Below, one piece after another: positions 1-14,291 of a DNA stretch of 64,000 nucleotides. Source of the DNA: Lingula anatina (Eukaryota > Brachiopoda > Lingulata > Lingulida > Lingulidae); assembly GCF_001039355.2 (NCBI RefSeq), contig NW_019775475.1, forward strand, positions 62,001 through 126,000, in the 5' to 3' direction. Below the pieces are notes generated by a model. It worked only from the letters and a program-made list of their open reading frames with translations. It was not told the DNA's origin and made no database searches. Within the stretch, counting starts at the first letter, position 1. Each line of letters opens with the position of its first letter. Made by a program: the position numbers and the translations under genes.

Positions 1-2041
1 TTATTGATTGATTATTGATCCGGATCACCACCAAAAAACTAATCACTTCTAAGTTAACCCATTTCCCACCTACTCTGAAAATTTCATCAAAATCGGTCCA
101 TAACTTTTTGAGTTATGTTGATGACAAACAAACACACAGACAGGGATGAAAACATAACCTCCTTGGCAGAGGTAAAAATTATAATGCTTTTTCTATCAAG
201 AGTCATTCCTCAGAATATACAATCTATTTTAACCTCTGTAAATTTTTATATCCCTTCCTATGAAATGGGTCCAAGATAGATCTTCAAATGGAGGTTTACC
301 CTTATATCCCAATTCAATGTATAAATACAAAAATTTCTGGATCAGATGCCATGTACATAAAATATATACTAGTACATTAATTATAGCACAACATAACATA
401 AATACATTTGTAATTTCAGCTGAGCATATGACGGAACCATCAGCAGCACACAAGCACTAAAACTGGAAATTTTTGGCATTTCATAAGGGCAATAAGGAAA
501 ATGTTATATAAACATTTTATTTCTTTAATATCACTTAGCAAGACACTTCAATCTACACGGTCCACTTAACATCCTGTTCTGCCCTAACAAAGCCTATCCT
601 TTATACTGCTGTAAGAAACTCTTCAAGCTATTTTATCTTTTATTTTCCCATTTTTTTCAACAGCCTTCATGTTATGTTCTTGTCTATATACATGTACTAG
701 TAAGTAATATAATTGATACAAATAACAGTGCCTCTGCTGACACATAATTTTTTTTTTTTTTTTTTTTTGCAAAGTGAAAAACCATGGAATGTATCTATAG
801 ACATCCTGAAATATGGAATCTCTTGAAATAAGCTTCCGGTAGGTTAAGAAAACATCTTTAACAGTCATTGGACACTTTTGATTGCTTTAGAATGTTTATG
901 GAAGGATGAACTTTGATAAAATATTGCCCATAAAGTACCAGTACAATGTTTTAATTACCCAGGAATATAGCTGGGATGTCTGAATCTTTTTATATTATCA
1001 CATTACCTTTAGTCTATCGATAAAACTTAATCATTTATCACTCCACAGTTTAAACTCGTCACACTGTCCAAGTGATTAAAGTTAGAAAAGGGGGGGGGGG
1101 GTCTCAGAGATATACCGTTTGATCATATTATTAACCTCTTAGGAAAACGGTGTGCGTAAAGCATAAACGATAGATTTCTCTATGTATGCACTAATGTTGT
1201 TTTCTTTAGTCACTACACAGCTCTTTCACAATCAAAACTGAAACTATACCAGGTGATTCATTCAGGAGATTACATCCGTTTTCAGTTAGGTAATATAGTG
1301 CTATTAGTAGTAGTAGTACTAGTAGTAGTAAATAAAGCGTTTACTTTATTGCCATGCTTCATAAGACGACGTTAAACTCAGTTGTTTTTATCAATTTTTT
1401 AAACCTCCTATCAACATTCAGTCGTACTTGCCCATTAAGTATCAACTTTAGTACCAACTTTTAACAATAGTTTGGTATACTCTGGATCAATACAGTTTGG
1501 GGTCCCACGTTTGTAGTTGCTGTTTCGAAATACCAATACGTCTACATTCGATGCCAATTCTACTTACCACAGCCAGTCCAATTCTCCTAAACAAAGATGG
1601 CATTCCCGGACTTGTTTGTGTTCTTTAAAATAAACCGTCTACATTTCTGATTCCATTCTAAACTCTGTAAAAAATTAAAAGTTTTTGTCGGTATCGAGTC
1701 CTGTTCCTAGATACCCGCGCCCATTGACCCCTAACAAAAGGAGCTAGGTAAAGATTATTGTTTAGTTGCGTAAAAAGATGAATGCTTTTCTTGTAAGTTG
1801 GACAACAGTTTTACTTTTTGTCATCAATTTTACAATAAAAAAATTACGATTGTAATTTTTCTTGCCAAAAAGTTAAATTGCTATATAAAAATAATTACCT
1901 AGATATTTACGAAACTTCACATATTATATTAAACAGAACCGCTTTGCGCGGGATCGTTAAAACAGAACTGAAGAAAGATAATAACATTTGGAAAAGCCGT
2001 AAACATGTGTTAAATATAAACTTTGGGAAGGTGCAGCCAAT
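1..2041. other. Intergenic region upstream of TUBGCP3
   Basis: No supported gene. Positions 1-178 hold a dispersed-repeat end: a stretch with long Asn/Lys-type codons, a run of short ACA-rich motifs and a palindrome-like end CCTCCTTGGCAGAGG. This terminus is common in non-autonomous repeats of invertebrates. A T21 run lies near 748-768, a G run near 1091-1100 and a (TAG)n stretch near 1304-1329. The promoter and 5' UTR of TUBGCP3 should lie in the last few hundred bases, but I see no clear TATA box. Confidence 0.6.
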
Positions 2042-4998
2042 ATGATGAATGATCCAAGATCCCCACCAGCTTTATTAAAAAGGCTGTGCGTTAGGGTGAC
2101 AGGCCTTGGAGATGGTGAGTCGAGCACTGCGGTCGGTCGAGATTCGATCTTGTCTGGAGTCTTGGCTAAGTAACTTTTAAGTCAAGGCGTCAGCGTTAGA
2201 ATTTTGATTTAGAATTATATTTTCCGCATGGTAGTGTCATCTTTTAGCACTTGCTAAGCCTGAGAAAATCTGTCTCCACTTTTAACCAGTCTTTCGACAT
2301 AGTTTAATGTAGTAGAAGTGTACTTTGTAACACAAATTGTTTCAGTCCTTACCGAAAACGTCCAAGCCTTCTCGTCAATTCACAACACCAGACTCTAAGT
2401 GTCTATTGACTTAATGCAGAAACAGTACGTTATGAATAAAGCATCAAAATTTTCATCTTTTGAATTCAGTCTTCCTGGCATATACTGGAGGGCCAGTGTT
2501 AAAATTTGAGACTGATGTTCCCTTATACTAAGCATTTGTTAAAGATACCCCAAAAAGTATAATGTGTATTTTTTTAAAATATTTTCAGATACTGTGCAGC
2601 CATTGTTCCAGCAAGCTCTCAGGACACTGGCCAGGTAAAAGCTGATGTGTGTGTGTTTTTCTTATGTCTTATTAACAATAAATGTTATGATAGTCTGTCC
2701 TGAATAATACATTTTTTAAGAACAAATTTTAAGAACTGAGTTTTTTTATGAATTTTTAATGTGTATCGAATCATTTTAACACTTACAAGTATATTTTAAG
2801 ATTGTGCATCTCACGACTATTTGTTTTTATTGTAAAATCTAACTTTAAGTAAATATATATTATTATTTTTAAAAAAATACATAGAAAAATGTAATACATC
2901 AGAGTTGACAACTCTGCTAAATTTGCCTCACACATAATCTTAATATCTTCTAGGCTTAAGTTTAGACATCTAAATTTATTAAATCAGCAAACCTCAAAAT
3001 AAGGTTGAACTGTCAATGTAGAGTTCATGAACATGTATTTTCCCCTCTCTTTAGTGATTTGTCAGTCCAGGCTGAGGCAGACGAGTTCCAGATGGCAGAA
3101 AAAATAAAAAGGAAATGTAAGCAACCCACTTTTGATAAAATTAGAATCAGAAGTCTTTATTTGAATTTGATTATAGATTTAGAATGTTCTTGATGTGTAC
3201 GGTAATTCTCCAATCTATACGAACGATTTAAATTAATTATTTTTGGAAGATAATCGTTTTGTTCGTAAGGCTTGAAATTCAGTCTGCTAAAAATTGCCAC
3301 GCGTTCGTATCCATTGAAATACGAATGGAATACGGCTGTACCGGAATTTATTTCCACTTACCTAACATTGCTAAGTGTAAGCATTACTTTCAGTTTAATT
3401 CACTGTGTTCAGCTTTTANCCGTAATTGTAAAAAGCATGATCTTAGTATTTGTAAAAATTTGTATATTTATTTACTTATTTATTGGGATATAAATTTTTT
3501 AATGGAAATACTTCTCTTTCCAGAAATTGATACTTTTCCATTCATGTAAAAAAATTAAGTTTCTTACATGTGTATGAAATACTCAGAAATGAAAACTCCA
3601 TTGAACATTCTTCTTTCATGAGCATTTTCTGTCTCTATATCTGTAAATGTGTACAGCAGTATAGCAGGTTGAAGATATCATCTATCATTTCAGTGGCAAG
3701 GCAGGGCAGGGAGAAAGACGCTGCTGTTATCTCTGAGCTGCACAGAAAGCTGCAGTCACAGGGTGTTCTAAAGAATAGATGGTCCTGCCTCAGTCTGCTG
3801 CTTTGCCTGAGTGATAACACCTCAAAACACAGGGTTTGTAGTGTCCAATTTTTCAACAAAGCTAAATTTAGTCGTAGTTTGAGCAGAAAACAATGTAGAA
3901 TCACAATAGAAACAAATGTGGCATTGAACACAGCTTTTCGTTTTCTGCATGAACCATGGTTTTAGACAGATAAAGCCCTCTACTCAGATCTTTATGCAAA
4001 ATAGAGATTTTTAGTTCGATTTTGTTTCCTCTTTTTGGCTTATAGCTATGTGACTGGTACTTTATCTGTTCGTAGACTTAAACAAGTCTACTGGATATCA
4101 CCAGGTGGATTATTTGAACTGTAATATAATGCCTCATGTTGTGCCATACAGTTCAGTCTAAATTAGTTTGGTCATAAACACAGCCTAGTTTGTCTGAGCA
4201 ATTTTTTTCTTTATTGAATTTTTATTGCAGGCATTAAATATATATTAAAACGATTATTTTTATACCATCTGACACCCCGTATCATTTCATTAAATGTTCA
4301 GTAAAAAAAAAAAGATGAGTAGTAATGAAATGTTGCAGTTGAATTAAGGCACATGTATTTATTCCAGCCCCTACCAGGGAGTCATATTTTTGCATCCAGC
4401 CGGGGTCAGTATGCCACCTCTACCCCTATGACTCACAGAGCAGGCCCCCAGCAGACTCCAGCTGTAGGGGGCAGCACAATACAGGTATGCTCAGGCATTT
4501 AATACAGCCAATACTACCATTGGAAAATTGTGTAATGTAGTTCAAGATTTGAAAAGTCATATTATAAAGTTATGAAAAGTTACAGTGTACTGCCATGTTG
4601 ATAACCACAGATTTCCCACATTAGTGCATATTATAATTATTGCAAATAATCTTAATCAGTTATTGCCTATTGACAGTAATTATGTTTATTACGCCAATAT
4701 ATAAACCAAATTTGTACGTGATAAAACTAAACCTTTTTACTATGCATACAGTACTGCAGAGTATGGTGTATACAATTTTAGATTTTTTTTTATGGAGGAA
4801 ATATTGTACTGGATCAGGTTTTGTAAATTTTGGTCATAATGATGCAGTATGGTGTTAAATTTAAGTGGTATTGTTTTCATAATTTCCAGAGTGGTATGTC
4901 AACAGGCAGCAGTGGGATTAGCAGTATCCACTCTGGGAGAAGTGGGGACCCCACACCAGTGCCACAGTCTTTTGCTCCTAGGTTCTAGTCAATTTTTT

Positions 4999-5043
<45 letters not shown>

Positions 5044-8000
5044 GAAAGTCGGCCTGAATGTTTCACATTTTGATGTTGTATCACCACCTGTTTCTTCTTG
5101 TGATTTATTGTATTTAAAAATCAATTATTGTTTTTCCTGGTAAGATATTTATTTAAACCATGGACACCATTTGCAATATTACAACTGTTAGCTTACATGA
5201 ATTAAAATAATCATGCTCTTTCCCCATTTTCCAGTCATCTATCAGGTACTGCCCTGGGTCAGACCCCATACACTGCAGGTAGACCCACCCTGGGGCAACG
5301 TCTGGCCTTGTCTCTGAACAGAGGAGGTGAGACCAACATAGGATTGTGCTAGATGTGACTCTTATTAAATGTAATTGTGTTAGGTAAACATGAGCTTCTT
5401 CCCCGAAAAAGTGGAATTCCACTTTTTATGTACAGACACAGATGTGTCTGTACATATTGCCATCACCTGCGTCTGTCGTCGCCGTCGCCGATGGCGATGG
5501 TGATGCCGATGGCGATGCCGGCGCCGTGCACTTTCCTTGTAAACACGATAAGTGGAGGGCAGTTTTACTTATTGGCTTTATATTTACAGAGCTGATGAAT
5601 ATTCATAAAACGCAGGTCAAGTTCGAAAATCAGCATGATCTGGCCATTATTGTAGAAGTTCTGCTGTTTTCTCACTTTTCAGCATATTTTTCACATTTCC
5701 TCAGATTCAATTCTTAGGCATGTTAACAGTCTCATTATTAAACTAATAAGATACGTAAAAGTGTTTGTTTGACATTTCCTGCATCTTTACAACATTGTTA
5801 GTTGATTTTGTAAAAATGATGGTAAACTTGTTATCGTGTATTGTGTAATAAAGTTTCAAAAATGGAAATAAACTCATATCATTGCAGTTTGTCAGATTCA
5901 ATCATTCACTATGTTCAGAATCTCAGAATGGAAGAAATTGGACATTTAACACTGCTCTATTGATATTTTTCCCATCTCATCAATTTTCTTAGTTGATCAT
6001 ATAAAAATGGCAGTAAACTGTTAATTTTGTTTTATGTTAAAAATTGTTAAAAATGGAAAAAAAAACATTTCAGAACAGTGCTGTCTTGTTTACATTTTGG
6101 CATTTTCAAGTTGTGACTTTGAAGTTCCATGGGCCTGAAGACCTTTGCTAGTCACATTTTCTGAATATCCATGATACTAATATTTTATTATTAAAAATTG
6201 ATGGTCATTATGCTGTTAAACATTATGTAATATTGCGTCAAAATTTGAAAAAAACCTATTTTGGGCACTGCTCCCATGATGACCATTTAAGAAAAACCAT
6301 GTCACTTACTGTTCTCAAACAGTACAGTAAATATGTACAGATGTGTCTGTACATATTGCCATCACCTGCGTCTGTCGTCGCCGTCATCGCCGTTGCCGGC
6401 ACCTTGCACTTTCATTGTAAACACGATAAGTGGAAGGCAGTTTTACTTTTGGGCTTTATATTTAAAGAGCTGATGAATATTCATAAAACGCAGGTCAAGT
6501 TCGAAAATCAGGATGATCGGGCCATTAATGTAGAAGTTATGCTTTTTTCTTTCACTTTTCAACATATATGCAACACTGTAAACACATTTCAAGAAAAACC
6601 GATAGGCCTGTTGTCGTGAAACTCTCAGGAGTAATCGATCTTACTAAAACGGAGGTCAAGTTCGAAAATCGGCATGCAGCCTGAGTTGGAAAAGCAGTCT
6701 AATTGGCTTCTTTTTCTGGAAGTTATACATTTTCAAAGTGTGAACTTGAACTCTCATGGGCCTGAAGCCTTATGCTTGTTACACATTTTACTTTCATTGG
6801 TATTTTCTGTTGAGCATAATTAAAATTTGATGTTGAATTTACAGTTTAACATAATGTACTTTTGCATCAGAATTGACAGTAGCCTATTTTGTGCATAGTT
6901 ATTTCCTGCTTTTTGTCTGTACATTTGACAGCTTTGCTGCCTTGTTTTTAAATTTCAATTCTGATGGTTCCTGAGATTCAACAAGGTTAGATGTTGGGTC
7001 CCATGATAATTTTTTTTTGTGTGACAAGTAGAGGTGACAGTATAATGCTGGAATTGCATTAACCCTGCAAGTTTTGTTTTAGGTGTGACAACATTTCTGT
7101 TGTTGTTGTGTAAGATGTCATACTATTGCATATGGTGTGACATTGTTTCTGTATTCATTGTGTCGGGCGTGATAAAATTGTGTTAGGTGTGACAGCGTAT
7201 CTTCTCTGATTGTGTTTGGTTAAATACCATTGTGCTGTAGTCATGTTGAGGATTCAATTCTAAATATTCCAGGTCAGCAGTCCAGTACATCAGTGGTGCC
7301 CAGGGGCAGTAAGAGTGTCACAATAGCCAGCACACACAGAGATGGGGAAGACAATGGTATGTGCATGGAGGGCTCTGAAATTTCCCTGTAGAGAAATAAG
7401 TTAAATGTTCAGTCAAACAGGTTTATTGACATTCCATTCACTTGTTGCCAGCTAGTGAAAGTTTGGCCATCAGTTTGCATTTCCCCATTGTCATCTGGTT
7501 GAGATTGCAAAATGAGATGCCTTACTTTTGCACACTTTTGAAGTAAGTTTTTGTAAAGACATTTATCCACCTAATAGTGTGTCAGTTTGGATAAAGAAAC
7601 CGAAGAAAACTGAAATACATTTAACCTCAACAGTATCACCAACAAAAAAGGAAAATATGAAAGAATAGTGTAGTTTACAAGCAAATGCAGTGATATAACA
7701 CCAATGATATTCTGTCAATTTCCCCAGTGTCTTATGAGATCCCAGAGGCTGTGCTGCTGAGAGAGATGGTCTATGTGCTGCAGGGGATAGACGGGCAGTT
7801 GATTAAATGGGACATTAACAATGCGGGGTACAGGATAGATGACAAGGTACATGTTGTATGGTGAACTAGGATTTTGTTGTCTCTTGTGCTGATGGCAAAA
7901 TGAAATGTTAAACTTGCTTTCGACCTATGAGGTGTGACATCACTGCAGCATTTGTTAAAAGATAAGAAAGAAGATTTTATGAATGTATTTTATTGCATTA

Positions 8001-11000
8001 CACATGCTGGTATAGCCAGGGCAGAAAGACAAAAGGGGAAAGAAAAGAAATACCTTGTATTAAGTACTCACTCTGTTCTTATGATGTCCATAGGCTGGTA
8101 TAGCCAGGGCAGTGAGACAAAAGGTGACCAAGCTGGCGGAGTGTGGGTGGCTGTACACCAAGATCAGGAAGTACGCAGATGCCAGGAGTTCAGATAAAGC
8201 ATTTGGACTCGTTGGACAGGTATGTGGGTCTGTAATGAGGGGTTGAAATATCTTCGTTTACCATGTATGTTTTCCTAAATATTTTAAAATCTGAAATAAT
8301 GCAATGACTTTTTTACTTGCAGTTAGTTCTATCAGGCATTGCAGTTACATTTATGATTAGAAGAATGGGGCCAAATGCACATTGCAACCCTTCATAATTG
8401 ATTAAATATAAGCAAACTCACATGAATAAGGGTGAAGTGCATCTCTTGACAGAATATCACAATTGTGTGTGTGGGCGTAGTGGATGTCTTATGAATATCT
8501 CGATAAACTTTTGGTTTCAGAGTTTCTGTGCTGCACTTCATCAAGAACTGACAGAATACTATAGACTGATAGCAGTGTTGGAGGCACAGGTGAGCAAATG
8601 GATCTCTCACTCTGTAATTTAATAGTGCTCACAGTCTGATATCAAAACCTTATCCCTAGCCAGAAACCTTTGGTACAGTGTGGTTTGCTAGAATTGCTTT
8701 GCATTTGTAATGAGAATTCTGCGACAGAGCCCCTTTTCTTTAAACTTAAAAATCTGATAAATGCCTGGAAGACAATTTAAAGTGTGAAGTTATAGAAGAT
8801 TAATCATTTTACAAAGAAAGCAAGAAAAAATATGCTGTCATGTAAAGATGAAAAATAGTATTTACCATCAGTTTCAACCTATTATGAGAAGTCCATATTT
8901 AAAATATTTCAAAAAGAAATTTTAACATTTTATCAGCATTAAGTGTACATAATTTTCACAAATACTCACAAACATTTTTTTCTCCTCTCGTCCAGCTCCA
9001 GCAGGAACATGACCAGGGAGTGGGGATGGGTCCAGGAGGACTGACCCTCAGACAGCTGTCAGTGTGGACATTTGACCCCTTGTCCAGGCTCAAGGCACTG
9101 GCCGCACTGGTGGATGTATGCAAAGGTAGGTCTAATTTTCAGTATGTATATGCACATATGCACATGTACCAACACAAGAACACACACATGCTAGTACATG
9201 CTCATAAATACTTACTGAGATGTGCATATGCAATCATGCACTCACACATGTATATTCAGAATAAATGACATCTGTGCAAGCATCCCAATGTATACACAGA
9301 CACATACACATGCATGCTCTATTGCATATACCCTTACTCTAATAAAATTTTATATTTGATTAATTTTATTATTTCTTTATCATATTTATTTAGTGCTTTA
9401 ATCCTCAGAAGAATTATATTCACCGTATCATATACTAAGTGATATTAAGACTGACTGACTGTAATTTCACTTTATTATTCAGGCAAGAAGGGAGGTGCCT
9501 TGGCCACAGTGATACATTCGTACCTACAGCATGGAGATCCTTTCATGAGAGCTCTGGTGAAACATACACTAACTCTGGTAAGTTTTTTTTTTTTTACTCT
9601 TTTTCAACAAGATATTTTCCCATGGACAGTGCTGTATGACATTTTAGAACCTGGGGAATTTTGTAGACAGGTTTGAGATGAAATTTCTTTGGTTTAATGA
9701 GATTTTTGTGAATACAATTTATATCCTGTTGTAGTCTGCTTTTAAAGCCACCTTCATGCTATATATTCACCTTATTAAATTACTTGCTGCTTTTTGCGGT
9801 GTATCATAGCAGCATTTACCTGCTAGAAAATGACATGAGGAAAAACTTTCTTATTTAGGGAAAGCAGAATTAAATTATTATTATTATTATTATTATTACT
9901 ATTATTATTATTATTTATTATTATTATTATTATTATCTGCAGGTGGCCCAGCCCATATTTGGTATAGTTCTCCGCTGGCTACATGATGGAGAGCTGGAGG
10001 ACACATACCACGAGGTAGGGAGACCACTCTAGTGCTGGCTAAAATGAAACAATTTTTTTTTTTACTTTGAGACTTTTTAAAAGGAAATATCACTGCACAC
10101 TGCATATCACAGTGTACAAAATGTCTAAATAAACCTTAAGTGTACATCAAACTAAAATGTTGCTCTTTAGCACGAGATAAAACTTTAGTAATCTTAGACT
10201 TAGTTTACTAGAATGAAGCAACTGTTGGTCTAGAATATTGGCCTTTTCTTTCTGTATAAAAGTAGTCATAAAATGTTTTTGTAAAGATAGCTCCTGTTGT
10301 TATACTTACTAATAGAACAAAATTGTCCATGTATATCTTTGAGCAATCGTAGAAGATAACAGATAGTGTTTTGTATGACTTTTAGAGGGCTGGATTCAGG
10401 AAAGGGAAGGATTTTCCACTGAGTGTCATTTCTGTTCCCTGTAGATTTCTCTTTAATTTCAGTTCTTTGTTGCATCAGACCCCACAGTAAAGGATGAGAG
10501 GCTGTGGCATGACAAGTACAGTCTGAGGAAGAGCATGATCCCCTCTTTCCTTAACATGGACCAGGCCAGGAAGGTGAGGAGAAATTGATCATTTTTTTGA
10601 AGAAAGACATGGCAAAAAACATGGCAAAAAATGAAGACAAAAACCATTATTATAGTATTTTTTTTTTCTTTCTCCAAGATGAAAGTATAATATATGTTAG
10701 ATAATGAAGAAGATACCTTTGATTCCTATATTGCAAAATATTCAAAATAAAACCATATTTTCAGTTTCTCAAATGAGAAAAAAATATATGGCATGCCGTT
10801 CAGTTCAGATTTTTAAACCGGATATTGAATTTAAACAAAAGGGGAAATGAAATTAAAGTTAAAAGGTCCAAAGAAAACTGCCAAAATTCATATTCATAAG
10901 AGTTTTTTTTTTTTCAGATAAGTGTTTGTATTATTTCTATAATGTGTATAATTGAAAATTTTATCTTGTATTCTCCTTCAAATTTTAGATTCTCCTGACT

Positions 11001-11201
11001 GGCAAGTCTATTAACTTCCTGAGACAGCTGTGTCAGGACAGGACTCAGATAAAGAGGAGAGATGTGGTCAGAGCAGCTGAGACAACAGAAGGTGAGAGCT
11101 GGGAACAGGTGCTTGCGTATGAATGGTCTGTATATATAACATGTGCCTATATTATGGTCACAGCTGGCATGGTTTTCGTGGGTTTTTAATATATTTTAAA
11201 T

Positions 11202-11252
<51 letters not shown>

Positions 11253-13037
11253 GAATCATATCCCTGCATGAGGTTATTTTGAGTTTCTCTCACATTTCAG
11301 AGATTTTGTTTCTAATTTAAAGATGCCCTTCCTTGTTTAAAAAGCATTGCAGTCAAAGCAATAGAAATGATTACAGTTGTATTTATATGTATTTTATTAT
11401 CTTTCTTTCTAAGCTGAAGTCTCTTTTTTTTCTGGTTTCAGCTGCCAGTATGTTCACCCAGGATCTGGATGGTAAATTTCAGGCCATGATTGACACAGTG
11501 TATGAGGAGACCAGTCGCCATCTATTGGAGATTTTGCACACTAAATATAAACTGATGGACCACCTTAAGGTGACAGTCTTTATGTTAAAATTGAAACAAA
11601 ATTTACTTTAAAATGATAATTGAATGCTTTATATTGAATTTTGATGGAAGTTATTTAGATGTATGTCTAAATTCCAAAAGAAAAAGGAAAAAAAAAGGTA
11701 GTTGAACAGCTCAGGACTGAATTGTCACAAACATAATGGCCTACAGATAATTTTTGGTCAATGTATACCGTTTACATTTTGCACTTAATTTCTGACAACT
11801 TTTATATCCAAATTAAATACAAGTATTGGTATACCAATGTTAAACCTGACTCGGTTATAAGCTATAAAATAAGTGATCTTGTTTTGTCTCATTTCTAGAT
11901 AATTTTAGAACATGTATTCATGTTTTGTCGTGTATTGTCTCATGTTCTAGGCCTTGAGAAGATACCTGCTCTTGGGCCAGGGGGATTTCATCAGGCATCT
12001 GATGGATTTACTGGAGTGAGTGACACCTTGACTTGACTGAAATTATATCCTTGTTGCCAAAATGCTAAAATTTTATAATTATCTGTACTCAGATTTACAT
12101 AAGATATACAAACAAGTATGTTTATGTTAAATTTTAGCTTTGTATCAAATGAGATCATAACACTTTGATTGACTTCAAAATCTTAAATATATCATGAAAA
12201 GGAAAAATGGAGACCAAAAGAGATAAATCTATATTCCATCATAAAATATGTATCAAGGGAAGTCAAAATACTGTAACTGACTTGCAAAACCTGATAACTT
12301 ATGGTTATTAAAAGAATTGAAACAGAAGCAAATGCAAATCCATGTTCCATTATAAATTATTTCAGAGAAGACCTGGCCAAGCCAGCAGGTACCCTGTATC
12401 TCCACAACCTGACTGGTGTACTGGAGACGGCTGTGAGGGCCACCAATGCCCAGTATGATGACGCTGACATATTGAAAAGACTGGATGTCAGACTGCTGGA
12501 GGTAAGTGATATAGATGTGTAAAGAAATGAGTATAATGGGAAAAATTAAACGTATAAGTGATTTTAAGGATTTGTGGAAATGGAAAGAAATAGGCATTTG
12601 AAAAAGAGTTTTCTCAGAAGGTATTTTAGTACTTATTGTTTACTTTTCCCAACACAAAATTTCACATTTTTGTCATTCTTTATTTTCACTTATCGTACTT
12701 AAATTTAAATAAATAATACAAGTCTAGGATATTACTGTTCTTTTCCATCACTAGGTGTCACCAGGAGACACAGGCTGGGATGTCTTCAGTTTGGACTATC
12801 ATGTGGATGGGCCAATAAGAACAGTAAGATATCTGAAGAAATAATACCTTAAAACACTTCCTTAGGCATTTAGTAATGATGCCTGCTGTAACAGTATTTT
12901 AGTTTAGTGTTTTAATTGTTAAGAATTGGGAACAAAAAAAAACTTTAAAAATTTTATAAAATCAATACTGAATTTCTTTACTATTTATAGTTTGTTTATT
13001 ATTTGCTTATTGTATGGCCACTTTCACATTGGTCAAT

Positions 13038-13072
<35 letters not shown>

Positions 13073-14260
13073 CCCTAGGTGTTTACTCCAGAATGCATGA
13101 TAATGTACCTGAGGGTGTTTAACTTCCTGTGGCGTGCCAAGCGTATGGAGTATATCCTGGCTGGGGTGTGGAAGGGCCAGATGTCCAACGCAAGGATGTT
13201 CAGATCTCTGCCTGGTCAGTATCCACTGTGTGTGTGGTCAGTATCCATTGTGTACATGGTCAGTATCCATTATGTACATGGTCAGTATCCATTATGTACG
13301 TGGTCAGTATCCACTGTGTACATGGACAGTATCCATTATGTACCTGGGCAGTATCCATTGTGTACATGGTCAGTATCCATTATGTACCTGGTCAGTATCC
13401 ATTATGTACGTGGTCAGTATCCATTGTGTACATGGTCAGTATCCATTATGTACCTGGTCAGTATCCACTGTGTACATGGTCAGTATCCACGGTGTCTCAT
13501 CAGTATCCATGGTGTATGGTCAGTATCCATCATATATGTGGTCAGTGTCCATGGCACCTTTTCATTATCCATTATGCTTTAGCGGTATCCATTGTATGTG
13601 TGGTCAGTTGTGTGTCTGGTTAGTTTCCAAGGCAGGCAGTAGGAGTTATGAAATTTTACCATTGCATATAATGTAACAACTTACATGTTTTCAGAATTAG
13701 CACCATTGTTACATCAGTGCCAGGTGATCTGCAGTGAGATGGTCCACTTTGTCCAGCAAGTCCAGTATTATATCAACTTTGAGGTAAGCTAATATTGTAG
13801 GTTTTAAGTACCATTTGGTAATAGTATTGGAATGCTCCTAGGATGAGCTGTTGGTATAATAAGATGCGATAAGAATTTATTCAAACACAGATATAAAAGA
13901 TACAAATATTGGAAATGGTTTTCCTTTGAGAGCTGAAACTATAGCAAAGAACTGGACATAAAAATACTTATGAATTCAGCTTAAAAGTGGAGTTAAAATT
14001 AGATACTGTGTAGGGATAAAAACTTTTGTCATGTCCCTAGGTATTGTAATGCTCCTGGGATGAGGTATTGGTATAATATGTACCAATGTTTCTGTTATAT
14101 CCATAGGTTTTGGAGTGTTCCTGGGATGAGCTATTACAGAAAGTAAAGGAAGCCAAAGATCTAGATCATATCATAGCAGCTCACCAAGTCTTCCTTGACA
14201 ACATCATAACTAGATGTCTGCTGGATGAGCAGTCAAGGGTGAGGATATTATAATATTATT

Positions 14261-14291
<31 letters not shown>

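Noticed and set aside
5436-6680. tRNA-derived SINE
   Set aside because: The B-box-like core is weak, no A box was found at the right distance, and there is no 3' tail; left as an unclassified repeat.
13079-13676. Three overlapping forward open frames of 164-180 codons
   Set aside because: Only the first 136 bases are GCP3 exon 21; the rest is the 22-bp minisatellite read in three registers.
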